64,000 nt of DNA, taken from contig NZ_CP174509.1 in the NCBI RefSeq assembly GCF_045920555.1, positions 3,844,001 through 3,908,000 on the forward strand, read 5' to 3'. Below are positions 28,001 through 37,691 of the stretch, one piece after another. Under the pieces are notes generated by a model that was not told the origin of the DNA, did no database searches, and was given only the letters and a program-made list of their open reading frames with translations. Each line of letters opens with the position of its first letter. Within the stretch, counting starts at the first letter, position 1. Origin of the DNA: Pseudalkalibacillus sp045920555 (lineage in GTDB: Bacteria > Bacillota > Bacilli > Bacillales > Fictibacillaceae). A program made the translations under genes and the position numbers.

Positions 28001-28194
28001 AGAAAAGTTGTAGTACCAGAATCCGCAACTAAATCACCAATATTTATCAGTAAACCTTCTAAGTTTTCTTTATGGTAGGAATACTCTCCAGGATTAACAT
28101 ATTGAGCTTTTTTTGATGTCCAACCTTGAATTTCAAGTAAATCCTTATATTGATGAGCCTGAAAGATCCGTATTAAACGTTGAATACGCCGCAT
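25057..28194 (-). CDS. Alpha-mannosidase, GH38 (Ams1-like)
   Basis: A 1045-residue GH38 enzyme of the longer type with an N-terminal beta-rich domain (about residues 1-250) before the catalytic barrel. Zinc ligands are in SHIDIAWLWP (about residue 254) and the nucleophile Asp in WLPDTFGYCA (about residue 366). HDIVPGTSI matches the Ams1-type third ligand loop. It has no signal peptide. GGGAGG lies a few bases before the ATG. It is 15 bases before the second GH38 gene in the transcript. The pair would cover several alpha-mannosyl linkages of high-mannose glycans. Confidence 0.95.
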   Translation of the reverse strand: MRRIQRLIRIFQAHQYKDLLEIQGWTSKKAQYVNPGEYSYHKENLEGLLINIGDLVADSGTTTFLDKEVEIPRNWQNDTIGILFKVNGNGMQSYCESLISIQGIPTQGLDRNRDLVIIPPEKTGNKMLHIQVEVFNPVGIPKDHLRGFNLVAGLETDPPPGYLEQSSLVLINKEVQSLLYTLEVCYKTAKLLDKSDTRYHLLHKAMGQVVDELGMPSKETLLDQNLLRKMEAGLNQTVNDLSGFREGTIRAIGQSHIDIAWLWPIKETIRKGSRTFSSVCTLLEEYNDFEFSQSQPQLFSFLKEYQPKVYERVKEKVAEGRFEIIGGMWVEPDLNIPSGESLVRQLLYGKKFFKDEFGVEPRVEWLPDTFGYCASLPQILKKAGTDYFMTTKLNWNDTNRFPYDLFNWEGIDGTKILSYLHNILGQQTEPADIHRTWEDYNQKNEFPERMLVYGYGDGGGGVTREMIEYLERSSNLPGLPDVKFDKVHDFFDRIDLKKPQLPNWYGDLYLELHRGTYTTHAKTKKNNRKAESLYRELEIWNSLAHITLGTAYPLEEINKGWQLIMINQFHDIVPGTSISPVYDLSEKQYNELFEKGTRLKEEAVKYITQSINTEGPGQPIILLNSLSWTRDEMVTITGGKELLTKKIIDKQGNSYKTDFIVSDNESVTLNTYIDRIPEMGYKTVWLEDADQQEVALSKEFSDHWETPVYKVEFTDNGWISRLYDKEADKEIIKNGEYANELQIFDDLPTDWDAWDIDPNFEKQRAINPHLMDSKVIYKGSISDKLEFIWKVNHSLVTQEITFYHNSKKIDFKTTVDWLEKHKLLKVAFPVNIYSSKATYEIPFGSIERATHNNTSWEQAQYEVCGQRWADLSEGNYGVSLLNDCKYGYDIKGNKIRLSLLRAPKWPDTQADLMKHEFTYSLFPHEGDWRNGDTVKKGQELNSPITVAMTSVHSGKLPDLMAFINTKSESVIVDSIKQAENKDGIILRMYESKGSETSAILQFGQTIKAINETNLLEQPVTKLSMKDRQISRKFHPYEISTYHIMK

Positions 28195-28222
28195 TCATTT
28201 TTCCTCCCTATTCTGCTTTTGT

Positions 28223-30529
28223 CTAATGATGTGAGCGATCCTTTATGATTAAGTCTTTTTCGATCACGTTATTAGAAGACCCACCTACCATAAGCTTTAC
28301 TAATCCAGGTTCAACTTTAAAATTCATCTTAATATCCCATATAGCTAGCTCCTCAAAACCAAGAGAAAAAGTAACAGTCTTGGTTTCGTTTGCTTTTAGC
28401 CATACTTTTTGAAATCCTTTTAGTTCTTTATTCCGTTGTGTCACTGTAGCTTCTACATCTTTTATATAAAGTTGGACTACTTCATAACCATCTTTATCCC
28501 CAGTATTTGCGACTTCTACAAATAGCTTAACTGGCTTGGAATTCTGAAGCTCCATTAAGGTGATCGTTTCATTTTCTTCAGAAAGAAAACGATATGTAAA
28601 AGATGTATAACTCAAACCATGACCAAAAGGATATAATGCCTTGCCACTCATATCAATGTAATCTTCTTTAGCACCACTATCCTTGTAGTTATAATAAACC
28701 GGTAATTGCATTGACGAACGAGGAATAGAAACAGGGAGCTTGCCATTTGGATTAACATCACCAAATAGAACTTCAGCTATAGCTCTCCCACCCTGTTGAC
28801 CTGGATACCATCCTATTAAAATAGCATCACAATATTGGGTTAGCATTGGAATTGAATAAGGACGTCCTTGAATAAGAACAGAAATGATTGGCGTTCCAGT
28901 TGAACGAATTTCTTTCATTAGCTCATGTTGTACTCCACCAAGTTCTAAACTAGCTACATCAACATTTTCTCCACAATCCATTTCTGTTTCATTGGTTTCC
29001 TTGACAGCACCGTTATTTTCAAATTCCATTCCAAACTCTCTAGCACTCGTTCCCCCTAAAGCTAATACTACAATATCAGCTTCCTTAGCCATCTGCTTTG
29101 CAGTGGCAAACTCGGATTTATCATTCCTCCTGATTCCACACCCTTTTGCATACAATACATCTGTATTCTTGCCGACGATCGATTTTATACCATCAAGGAT
29201 TGTGACAACATATTCTCTTCGCTGTGGTGGTGTATAGTCTCCGAGTAAATTGTATATATTGTCAGCATTAGGGCCAATAACCGCTATTTTCTTTATCTCA
29301 TTACTAATTGGTAATAGATTATTCTTGTTTTCAACTAATACAATAGACTGTCGAGCCATTTCTAAATTCGTTTCGATGGCGTTATTATTTCTTATAACAG
29401 TTGAAGGCTTTTCTTTATTTATAGTTGGTATGTCATCAAAAAGTTTTAACTTGAATTTCAAATACAATACTCTTGAAACTGCTTGATCAACAAGTTGTTC
29501 TTCGATTTTCCCACTTTCCACACCAGCTTCGATCGCCATATAAACATCATCCCATAGACTTAAATCTACTCCCGCTTTTAAGCCATATGCAGCTGCTAAT
29601 TCCTTGTCTCCAGTTAGCAATAGCAACCTGTCAAGTGCAGTACCATCTGCCATTACAATTCCTTTGTAATTCCACTCTTGTCGAAGAATCTTAGTTAATA
29701 GATGATGGTTTGCGTGACAAGGAACACCATCAATCTCATTATAAGCAGCCATACAAGCTAGAACTCCAGACTGTACCCCTGCTTTCATTGGAGGTAAAAA
29801 AATCTCACGCAATTCTCTTTCACCAATTAATGCTGGCCCTGCATTGTGCCCTCCAACTCCTGCCCCTTGTGCAGCAAAATGTTTTAGCACTGGGAGAACT
29901 TTTGGTGTACCTTCTTTCTCTCCTTGCATTCCACGGACTACAGCCTCCGTCATTTTCAAAGATAAATAGGGATCTTCACTAAAACATTCTTCAGTTCTTC
30001 CCCACCTAGGATCACGAACAATGTCTAGAGTGGAGACTAAACCTAAGTGCCCACCCCTGGCTTGCAACTCATCCGCTACTTGTTGTGAAACCTTTTGCTG
30101 TAGCTCTGGATTCCAAGAGGCTCCAGACCCAATATGTGTCGGAAATATGGTGCTTTCCAATGCTTGATGCCCATGTGGACATTCTTCAGAAAATAGCACA
30201 GGTATACCTAATCTTGTATTTTCTTCCACATACGTTTGGATCATCTTAGTCACAACTGTACTATCTTCTACATTAATACCATTTGAAAAATTAACCTTTG
30301 ACCACGGATCTGCTCGAAACAAACCATATAAAGCACCCATACTATTAAATTTGGCCACTTGTTCTTTGAAAGCTTTTGTTAATTTATAGCCGTTTTCTGT
30401 TTTTCTATAGGCATCCCATCCGTACATTTTCTGATTTAATTGACCTATTTTTTCTTTTAAAGTCATTTGGTTTATTAAACTTTTCATTCTTTCTTGTATG
30501 GGATAATTATGATTTTTGTATTTTTCCAT
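28223..30529 (-). CDS. GH3 glycosidase (beta-glucosidase/xylosidase type)
   Basis: A 768-residue GH3 enzyme with the N-terminal barrel, the (alpha/beta)6 sandwich and a C-terminal fibronectin III-like domain (about 690-765). The likely nucleophile is the Asp in KGIVMADGTALD (about residue 296), with KHFAAQGAG earlier. Nothing marks it as a NagZ-type hexosaminidase. No signal peptide is present. The ATG at 30529 is used because GGAGG lies seven bases before it, while the frame stays open 19 codons further. In this operon it probably removes a beta-linked sugar such as glucose, xylose or another residue; specificity cannot be read. Confidence 0.92.
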   Translation of the reverse strand: MEKYKNHNYPIQERMKSLINQMTLKEKIGQLNQKMYGWDAYRKTENGYKLTKAFKEQVAKFNSMGALYGLFRADPWSKVNFSNGINVEDSTVVTKMIQTYVEENTRLGIPVLFSEECPHGHQALESTIFPTHIGSGASWNPELQQKVSQQVADELQARGGHLGLVSTLDIVRDPRWGRTEECFSEDPYLSLKMTEAVVRGMQGEKEGTPKVLPVLKHFAAQGAGVGGHNAGPALIGERELREIFLPPMKAGVQSGVLACMAAYNEIDGVPCHANHHLLTKILRQEWNYKGIVMADGTALDRLLLLTGDKELAAAYGLKAGVDLSLWDDVYMAIEAGVESGKIEEQLVDQAVSRVLYLKFKLKLFDDIPTINKEKPSTVIRNNNAIETNLEMARQSIVLVENKNNLLPISNEIKKIAVIGPNADNIYNLLGDYTPPQRREYVVTILDGIKSIVGKNTDVLYAKGCGIRRNDKSEFATAKQMAKEADIVVLALGGTSAREFGMEFENNGAVKETNETEMDCGENVDVASLELGGVQHELMKEIRSTGTPIISVLIQGRPYSIPMLTQYCDAILIGWYPGQQGGRAIAEVLFGDVNPNGKLPVSIPRSSMQLPVYYNYKDSGAKEDYIDMSGKALYPFGHGLSYTSFTYRFLSEENETITLMELQNSKPVKLFVEVANTGDKDGYEVVQLYIKDVEATVTQRNKELKGFQKVWLKANETKTVTFSLGFEELAIWDIKMNFKVEPGLVKLMVGGSSNNVIEKDLIIKDRSHH

Positions 30530-30709
30530 ATGTATTCCTCCAAAATAATAGCTGCTAGGATTAAACATCCAAGTAGTAACTTTCATAGCACACTATTTTT
30601 AAATATAACGATGAATCGTACACCTACTTTATTTAGTTATACGATTCATCTTCTATTATCATATGAACCTACCAATATACCGTAATGTTAAGAATTTTCA
30701 GTCTAATAA

Positions 30710-32293
30710 TTAGCTGTCTTTCCAACGATCGTAAGCATCTTGATAAACTTGAACATATTGTTCAATATTCATATTTTCAATCGTTTTTACGTATTTATCC
30801 CAGTTAGATAATGGTTCAACCCCAGTGATGAATTTAGCTTCCATTTGTTCTACGTAAGATTGTAAATCCACTTCAATGGTATTTACTGTAGATTGTTCTT
30901 CATTTGTTAAATACATAAGTGGAATTGGCACTTCTGCATAAGGATCAATTTTCGCTTTCGTTTCATCCTCAATAAATTTATCAAATTCTGTTAGTTCCAC
31001 ACCTTCAATTCTAGCCGTTACAGTTGGTGCAGTAATTCCATATGCAGGTGTTAATGTTCCTCGATAATCTTCTCTACTATCAAAACCTTCAGGTACCTCT
31101 AAATATTTTCTTGCACCATTTTCACCTTTTTCCCAAAGATATCCTTCAGGTCCATCATTTAAGTATTCACGACCTTCTTTTGAATAAAAATAATCAATCC
31201 ATCGAATTGAAGCTTCTGGATGTTCATTGTTACTTGTGATAGCGAACGCACCTCTATTAATTCCAGGACTACGAGGAAACAATAACTCATCTGAAACTGA
31301 ACTGGTTAACGGATGAAACATAGGATTGTTTATTGCTTCTTCTTCTGATTCACCAGTAGTAAAGAATGAGAAATAATCTGGGAATAATCCAAGACGGTTT
31401 GCTTGTCCTTTTGCTTTTTTCTGTTCATCAGATTGCGAAAATGTCTCTGAATCTAATAACCCTTCTTCATAAAGTTTATTCATGTAAGTTAAGTATTCTT
31501 TATAGTTTTCTGTAATCGGAGTATACCTGACAGTTCCATCAACCTCATCAATACCCCATTCTTTCAACCCAAAAGCACCGAGTAACCATGGACGTGTGCT
31601 ATCCATTTTCACATCAATTAATGGAATTTCATCTGCTTCTCCATTCCCATTAGGATCTTCTGTTTTAAAACGCACTAATAAATCATAAAGTTCATCAGTT
31701 GTCTTAGGTAGTTCTTTCACACCCAATGCATCTAGCCATTGACCGTTGAACCACATTGGCCCTCTATACCAACCAGATGTTGGGTGCATATTAATTGCGG
31801 GTAATGAATAGATGTGTCCATCAACTGTTGTAATGGATTTTTTAATTTCAGGGTTTTCTTCAAATATTTTTTGAATATTTGGAGCATGTTCTTCAATAAG
31901 GTCTTCTAAAGGTACCAATACTCCTTGTTTTCCATAATCCACTTCCATACCAGCAGTCAAATTAGATGATCCTGCTGCATAAATAATATCTGCTATATCT
32001 CCACTGGCAAAGGCTAAATTTAATTTTGTCTGAAAATCACTCATTGGTGGAGTGATATATTTAAAATTAATATTTGTCTTCTCTGAATACTCTTTTAAAG
32101 TAGGCATGTCTTTCCATTCTGCCAAACCAGTACCAGGTGCCATCATTGTTAAGTTTATTTCTTCATCTACAATGGGAAAGCCCTCTTTATTCACTTCAAC
32201 CTCTTTAGAAGGTTCTTTACTTGCCTCTTCTTTTGAAATGCATCCTGTAAGTACTAAAATAACGGTTAAGAGCAGTGTTATTATTTTTTTCAT
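30710..32293 (-). CDS. CUT1-family sugar ABC importer binding lipoprotein (LplA/YtcQ type)
   Basis: A 527-residue extracellular solute-binding protein. The signal peptide ends in the lipobox LVLTGC (Cys18), followed by an acidic/serine linker. Length and the order of motifs match the large LplA/YtcQ-type proteins that bind oligosaccharides. The ATG at 32293 is chosen because AGGAGA lies 7-12 bases upstream; the open frame extends 21 basic codons further upstream without a site. It works with the two permeases encoded next. No ATPase gene is in the cluster, so a shared MsmX-type ATPase elsewhere must drive import. Confidence 0.92.
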   Translation of the reverse strand: MKKIITLLLTVILVLTGCISKEEASKEPSKEVEVNKEGFPIVDEEINLTMMAPGTGLAEWKDMPTLKEYSEKTNINFKYITPPMSDFQTKLNLAFASGDIADIIYAAGSSNLTAGMEVDYGKQGVLVPLEDLIEEHAPNIQKIFEENPEIKKSITTVDGHIYSLPAINMHPTSGWYRGPMWFNGQWLDALGVKELPKTTDELYDLLVRFKTEDPNGNGEADEIPLIDVKMDSTRPWLLGAFGLKEWGIDEVDGTVRYTPITENYKEYLTYMNKLYEEGLLDSETFSQSDEQKKAKGQANRLGLFPDYFSFFTTGESEEEAINNPMFHPLTSSVSDELLFPRSPGINRGAFAITSNNEHPEASIRWIDYFYSKEGREYLNDGPEGYLWEKGENGARKYLEVPEGFDSREDYRGTLTPAYGITAPTVTARIEGVELTEFDKFIEDETKAKIDPYAEVPIPLMYLTNEEQSTVNTIEVDLQSYVEQMEAKFITGVEPLSNWDKYVKTIENMNIEQYVQVYQDAYDRWKDS

Positions 32294-32391
32294 CCTGCAT
32301 CTCCTTTTCATTTTTTTTCCCTTAAATTGACGCTTTTTTCTTTTTTGAATGATCACCCCCCATAATTATCAATTTAGTGAAGACAAACTAC

Positions 32392-33297
32392 TTACCCTTT
32401 CAGTGAGCCTATCATCACACCTTTAACAAAGTATCGTTGTAAAAACGGATAGACAATAATAATTGGAAGTGTAGATACAATCATTACACCATACTTAATA
32501 ATCGCGGCAAGTTGTTGCTTACTATGTATCGCCTCAGCCATACTGCCTGTAAGATTCGAGCTTTGTGCTGACATTTCTTGCAATACAAGTATTTCTCTTA
32601 AAACTAATTGAAGCGGAAACATGTCTTTGTCAGATAAGTAGATTAATGCATTAAAATACCCATTCCAATGGCCAACCCCATAGAATAATGCCATAACAGC
32701 TATAATTGGTGCTGATAAAGGTAGAATAATTTTAATAAACATTTTAAAATTTGAGGCACCATCAATGATTGCTGCCTCTTCTAATTCTTTTGGTATAGCA
32801 GTTTGGAAAAATACACGGGCAATAACGATGTTCCATACTGCAGCTGCATTCGGTAAAACCATCGCCCAAATTGTGTCAATAAGTCCTAAATTTTTTACTA
32901 CTAAGTAAGTTGGAATTAAACCGCCACTAAAGAACATTGTCAGAACAAACATACCCATGAGAAGATTTCTACCAGCAAAATCCTTACGAGACAGTGCGTA
33001 AGCTGCCGGGATCGTAACTGCTAAGTTTATGAATGTCCCTAATGCTGTATAAAAAATTGTATTGAGATACCCCCTCCAAATAGCGCCATTTTCAAAGATT
33101 AGCTTGTAACCATCAAATGTAATATCAATAGGATAAAGCCACATTTTCCCCGAGTTTACAGCTGACGGATTACTTATGGATGCACTAATAATATAAATCA
33201 ATGGATAGAGTACGATCACTAGTGCGCCTGTAAGAAAAATATAAACAAATACCTTAAACATTTTGTCCGTTTTTGTTTCATGTATCGAAGTATTCAT
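32392..33297 (-). CDS. CUT1 sugar ABC importer permease (LplC/YtcP type)
   Basis: A 301-residue MalG-like permease with six hydrophobic segments. The EAA coupling loop reads EEAAIIDGASNFKMFIKIILPLS near residues 195-215. The C-terminus ends in the QRYFVKGVMIGSLKG motif typical of this subfamily. The start at 33297 follows a strong GAGGAGGT eight bases upstream; the longer open frame would begin inside the preceding permease gene. It lies between the other permease and the binding protein. Confidence 0.94.
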   Translation of the reverse strand: MNTSIHETKTDKMFKVFVYIFLTGALVIVLYPLIYIISASISNPSAVNSGKMWLYPIDITFDGYKLIFENGAIWRGYLNTIFYTALGTFINLAVTIPAAYALSRKDFAGRNLLMGMFVLTMFFSGGLIPTYLVVKNLGLIDTIWAMVLPNAAAVWNIVIARVFFQTAIPKELEEAAIIDGASNFKMFIKIILPLSAPIIAVMALFYGVGHWNGYFNALIYLSDKDMFPLQLVLREILVLQEMSAQSSNLTGSMAEAIHSKQQLAAIIKYGVMIVSTLPIIIVYPFLQRYFVKGVMIGSLKG

Positions 33298-33313
33298 CTT
33301 TTTATACCTCCTC

Positions 33314-34312
33314 TTACCATAGACTTGTTTCACTCGTTTTTTTCGCGATTTTGTTTACAACTATTAGGAGAATCGCATTAATAACAGCGTTAAACAATCC
33401 AACGGCTGACGCAAAACTATACTGTGCGTCTAATAAACCTGCTTTATAAACGAATGTCGCAATTACATTCGAAGACTCAAGATTAAGTGGATTTTGCAAA
33501 AGTAAAATCTTCTCAAAGCTCAGCGCCATAATGCTGCCTACGTTCAAAATTAATAATATAATCATTGCTGGAACAATTGCCGGAATGTTTATATGCCAAA
33601 TACGCTGAAAACGTGTCGCACCATCTACAATTGCGGCCTCATGATGCTGTGGATCAACACCTGAAAGAGCTGCGAGATAAATAATAGTCCCCCATCCTGT
33701 ACTTTGCCATACACCAGATAATACATATACCGTTTTAAACCAATCAGGATCACTCAAAAAAGCAATCGGTTCAAAACCCAAAAATTGAATACCATGATTT
33801 ATTATTCCTGTCGCTGGAGACAAAAATGCTATGATCATCCCAGACATAACAACAACTGAAATAAAATGAGGGGCATATGTCACTGTCTGTACAGTACGCT
33901 TAAAAAAACTGTCTTTTACTTCATTTAATGCCAACGCTAAAATGATCGGCAATGGAAAACCTACAATTAATTCGTAGACGCTAATTCCTAATGTATTCTT
34001 TAATAAATCCCAAAAATAATATGATTGAAAAAATCGAGTGAAATGATCAAATCCTACCCATTCGCTTCCCCATATCCCTAAAGTTGGATTGAAATTCTTA
34101 AATGCAATTTGCACCCCGTACATAGGAATATAATGAAAAATAAAAAAGTATAAAAATGCTGGTAGGACAAATATGTAAAGCTGCCAGTTTTGTAGAATCT
34201 TCCTTCTCTTCTTCAATTTTCGTGGCTTTTCTTGCTTTAATTTATGATATGTAGAACCTCTATTAATTTCTTCTTCCTTTTGTAATGGGGAAGTTGCCGT
34301 ACTTGAACTCAT
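33314..34312 (-). CDS. CUT1 sugar ABC importer permease (LplB type)
   Basis: A 332-residue MalF-like permease of the LplB subfamily. A basic N-terminal tail precedes six membrane segments, the first with PAFLYFFIFHYIPMYG. The EAA loop is HEAAIVDGATRFQRIWHINIPAI near residues 220-242. GAAGGAGG lies before the ATG. It is the first gene of the long minus-strand operon running through the binding protein and the mannosidases, with a candidate promoter 40-70 bases upstream. Confidence 0.94.
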   Translation of the reverse strand: MSSSTATSPLQKEEEINRGSTYHKLKQEKPRKLKKRRKILQNWQLYIFVLPAFLYFFIFHYIPMYGVQIAFKNFNPTLGIWGSEWVGFDHFTRFFQSYYFWDLLKNTLGISVYELIVGFPLPIILALALNEVKDSFFKRTVQTVTYAPHFISVVVMSGMIIAFLSPATGIINHGIQFLGFEPIAFLSDPDWFKTVYVLSGVWQSTGWGTIIYLAALSGVDPQHHEAAIVDGATRFQRIWHINIPAIVPAMIILLILNVGSIMALSFEKILLLQNPLNLESSNVIATFVYKAGLLDAQYSFASAVGLFNAVINAILLIVVNKIAKKTSETSLW

Positions 34313-34352
34313 TGAATGACCCCTCCTTCTATTTTTCTTTGAAACTACCTCT

Positions 34353-34382
34353 ATGTTAGTGTTTTTTTGAAAATGTAATCAA
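34353..34382 (-). promoter_or_regulatory. Candidate promoter of the sugar importer/glycosidase operon
   Basis: On the minus strand TTGATT and TAACAT are separated by 18 bases, about 40 bases before the first permease gene. The match is moderate, which would suit activation by the neighbouring AraC protein. The remaining 270 bases up to the terminator hold no recognised site. Confidence 0.4.
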
Positions 34383-34654
34383 TATGTCGTTTTTATTAAG
34401 CATTGTCAACTCGATAACTACACTACTGTATCCGCTTTCATTTATAGACTTCTCAACGCTGGAAATATGTCATAATTGTTTTACTATGTAACCCTTTACA
34501 ATTTATTAGAATGGCTTTATAGCGGTACTTAAAGGGTTAAAAAGAATAATATAGCAAAGCTTCCACCTGTTGTATTTGCTTATGGTTAATCGGCGATACT
34601 CCTTTTTCTGAATAGTTTAAACAGACACAAACATTCATAAAAATAACCTAAACT

Positions 34655-34687
34655 GAAAAAAGCTATGATTTATAAAAATCACAGCTT
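34655..34687 (-). terminator. Terminator after the AraC regulator gene
   Basis: On the minus strand AAGCTGTGATTT and a matching arm (one mismatch) form a 12-base stem followed by TTTTTT, 17 bases after the regulator stop. It separates the regulator unit from the importer operon. Confidence 0.75.
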
Positions 34688-34703
34688 AAGTAAAATGATT
34701 CTA

Positions 34704-36968
34704 TTACTTGTTTAAATTACGATATTGTCCAGGTGTTACACCTACTAGTTTCTTAAACTTACGGGTGAAATTCGCAACATCCAAATATCCTACTTGAACG
34801 ACGATATCTTTAATTGCCTTATCAGTTTCCTTTAACTGCCTCTTTACATCTTCCATACGGAGATCCTGTAAATATTGCGAAAATGTAACACCTGTTTGTC
34901 CTTTTATAAAGCGGCTAACATAAGATACCGATAGTTGAAATTTAATCGCTAAACTTTCCAAAGATAGTTCATAATTATTGTAGTTTTGTCTAATATGCTC
35001 CAAAATTTCATTTTTCAGTTTATCATTATGACTTTCTTTCTTATCCTCAACCTCTTTACATATTATTAATACTAACGTTTCGAGTTGTTTATGCAATCGT
35101 TCAATTGAATGAAAATCTACTATGCTATTAAAATCCTTAATATAATTACTCATTCCAATTTCAGAGGTTGTTTTCACTATCGTATTGATAATATCAAAGC
35201 AAATACATTTTATTGTCTGGATAGACAAATCTTTCTCAGCCAGATTTGTAAACATGTTGCGTAATGTTTCAGCAGCAACAATATGATCCCCTTGTTTTAA
35301 ACTTTGGACAAGCTTTATTTGTTCTTCTTTCGGATATCCAAGTGACTGTTCAGGCTGTATCACGATTTCCTCAAAATAGATCATACTTCCTTGTGGTTTC
35401 GTAAATTTATATTCCAATGTTGTAAGAGCTTCAATATATGATCGGTTTATCCGGGCTTTTTCATGATAAAGCCCACCTACCCCAATGGTAGAATCCAAAT
35501 GACAATTTTTTTTAATATACTGCTGAATGAATGGGACAAGCTTTTGACGCTCTTTGTTAGCATCTTCATTCATTCGATCCATACTTACAATTAAGGCTAT
35601 TGCATCATTATATATCAAATCCACACCATGTGCTGAGGCGTTTTTCAGCGTAATATTCGATAGGATGTTAAAAACCTTTTCCCGTTCTTCTAAATTATCC
35701 TCTATAAATGTACCTTTTTCAAAATAAATAATCGCCACAAAGTAGTGCCCATCCTTCATTTGAATATTTAACGTATGCAGTAATGAATTTATTTCATTTC
35801 CATCGCTTAAATCACCTTTTAATAGTTTCACTAAAAATTGATCTCTTACAAAAGGCTTTTGCATATACATTGTTTCATTCAAAATTTGATGGTCTTCAAA
35901 CACATGAGTAATCGTTTGGCGAATGGTCTCTAGTTCATTTCTGCCTTCCAGGTTAACAGTTTCCTTTCCATTTCTGTTTGTTATTTCAAACAGATTTTGA
36001 ATCGGCTTGTACTGATTTTTCCCAAGGAATACAGCCAATACAAAGCCAACAATTAAAAGAACAATTAATACCGCAATAATTAATATTGTTGTATTATCTA
36101 ACCGTTTGAAAAATTGATCGGCATCCATCAACGTTATAAATTTCAAGCCACTTAACTCCGATTTAACAGACACAAGTGAATAATCTTTTCCATTTAATTC
36201 AACATTATCGACCCCGTAATGATCAATAGAAAGAGAAGCTAATTGTTCTGTACTAATTGATTCATCATTAATGGCAGATGCAATAACCTGATTATTTTCA
36301 TAGACTATATATACATTGCCTTCAGATTCACCTAGTATGTTTTGAATCAGATCTGTGATCGTGGATTCCTCTATAAAATACATTACTGTACCATAAGGAT
36401 TGAGATTATTTGGAGCTATCGGAAATAAATAAGCAATCATATTCTTATATTTATCATTGTTTTCATTTTTAATAACTACATTTTTAACAGGCTTTATCAA
36501 TGGTGTTTTCGTATACAAATCACTAATGAGATCCTCTTTTTGCCATTCACCAAACCGATATTTTTTTTGCATTAAGGCGTCTATAGTATACGAACCACTG
36601 GTAGAATATATTGTCTCATCATCATGATAATAGACAAATAGTTCCTCAATGATCGAACTGTTTGCTTTATATTTCTTTAATTCCTCAATTGCTTCTCTAC
36701 TGTAATAACCATGACTGATCATATAAGGCGTCAGTCTTGGATCATATGAGATTCTTGCTGCTAGTGTTGCTAATTCTTTCATACGTTCATTTGTTAGATT
36801 TTCTACCTGTTCTAATTTATTTATGTTTGAATGTTCAATTTCCTTCCGAAGGCTTGATACAGAATGATAATAAACAATAGTGCTCATTATAAGAAAAGGA
36901 ACAAGAAAAACAAGTAGATAGGAGACGATATATTTATATAATAGTCGAGATTTGATCCTATTACGCAA
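34704..36968 (-). CDS. Membrane-bound AraC-family regulator with extracellular sensor (YesS/YtdP-like)
   Basis: About 754 residues. An N-terminal membrane helix (about 14-36) and a second one (about 285-310, TILIIAVLIVLLIVGFVLAV) flank a ~250-residue extracytoplasmic sensor domain. A cytoplasmic middle region and a C-terminal AraC double helix-turn-helix (about 655-750, containing YELSLESLAIKFQLSVSYVSRFI) follow. Such one-component proteins sense an extracellular sugar and activate nearby importer operons. The start is uncertain: a TTG at 36968 with a run of six G just upstream is chosen over a TTG 13 codons earlier. It lies immediately after the DUF624 gene. Confidence 0.88.
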   Translation of the reverse strand: MRNRIKSRLLYKYIVSYLLVFLVPFLIMSTIVYYHSVSSLRKEIEHSNINKLEQVENLTNERMKELATLAARISYDPRLTPYMISHGYYSREAIEELKKYKANSSIIEELFVYYHDDETIYSTSGSYTIDALMQKKYRFGEWQKEDLISDLYTKTPLIKPVKNVVIKNENNDKYKNMIAYLFPIAPNNLNPYGTVMYFIEESTITDLIQNILGESEGNVYIVYENNQVIASAINDESISTEQLASLSIDHYGVDNVELNGKDYSLVSVKSELSGLKFITLMDADQFFKRLDNTTILIIAVLIVLLIVGFVLAVFLGKNQYKPIQNLFEITNRNGKETVNLEGRNELETIRQTITHVFEDHQILNETMYMQKPFVRDQFLVKLLKGDLSDGNEINSLLHTLNIQMKDGHYFVAIIYFEKGTFIEDNLEEREKVFNILSNITLKNASAHGVDLIYNDAIALIVSMDRMNEDANKERQKLVPFIQQYIKKNCHLDSTIGVGGLYHEKARINRSYIEALTTLEYKFTKPQGSMIYFEEIVIQPEQSLGYPKEEQIKLVQSLKQGDHIVAAETLRNMFTNLAEKDLSIQTIKCICFDIINTIVKTTSEIGMSNYIKDFNSIVDFHSIERLHKQLETLVLIICKEVEDKKESHNDKLKNEILEHIRQNYNNYELSLESLAIKFQLSVSYVSRFIKGQTGVTFSQYLQDLRMEDVKRQLKETDKAIKDIVVQVGYLDVANFTRKFKKLVGVTPGQYRNLNK

Positions 36969-37015
36969 CACACTCCCCCCTCTAAATCTCTGAAAATATA
37001 GAATCAATATTTAGG

Positions 37016-37630
37016 TTAATTTTTTCCCTCTATTTGAACAAACGCTCGAAATGCAAACCAAGCAAGCGGATAAGCAATAATGGAAGATCCTGCAAAAAAT
37101 AGAAGAATAGGTAGAAAACGAAATAGATAAAATAATAGAAAGAGACAAATGATCATTGCGACCGTTTCCAGCGGGCGAGCTAGTGCGACATAAAACGATT
37201 GTTTAAAATACAAGAAAAACTTGAGCTCATAACGTACAAATACAGGAAAGAAATACAGAATTGTAAGCATATACAAGAAAATTATTATTAATAGAAAGAG
37301 ATGAACATAAAACGACTTGATATATTGTTGTGAAATGTTCATATCTACATATAAAAATATCCCTAAACCAATCAAAATAAATCCTAAACTATTCGATTTT
37401 AAAAAATCGGATTTATATACAGAATAGAAATTCTTAAATATTGGAATGTCAAAGTCTTCTTCTAACCACTTATGTATAACTGAGAATAGTGCAGCCGTTG
37501 CTGGTGATATTCCGAATACTCCCAAACCCAGCAATGTAAATATCAACCAAAGAAAATGAAGATACATTACTTTAGCCAACCAATTCCCCATATCATACAC
37601 CCATTTAAATAGACCATTTATAATTGTCAT
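37016..37630 (-). CDS. DUF624 membrane protein, YesL family
   Basis: A 204-residue protein with about five hydrophobic segments, matching DUF624 (YesL of Bacillus subtilis rhamnogalacturonan clusters). These proteins are regularly found beside LplB/LplC-type importers and AraC regulators; their biochemical role is unknown. The ATG at 37630 follows a G-rich ribosome site, whereas an in-frame ATG ten codons upstream has none. It is upstream of and probably cotranscribed with the AraC gene. Confidence 0.85.
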   Translation of the reverse strand: MTIINGLFKWVYDMGNWLAKVMYLHFLWLIFTLLGLGVFGISPATAALFSVIHKWLEEDFDIPIFKNFYSVYKSDFLKSNSLGFILIGLGIFLYVDMNISQQYIKSFYVHLFLLIIIFLYMLTILYFFPVFVRYELKFFLYFKQSFYVALARPLETVAMIICLFLLFYLFRFLPILLFFAGSSIIAYPLAWFAFRAFVQIEGKN

Positions 37631-37691
37631 TTCAGCCCCCCGAACCGAAAACAATTCCATTTTTTCTATAATAAAAGACGATAGTAGGATA

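Noticed and set aside
28884..29237. 117-codon plus-strand frame inside the GH3 gene
   Set aside because: Antisense to an intact GH3 catalytic region; low-complexity Ser/Ile-rich product without recognisable domains.
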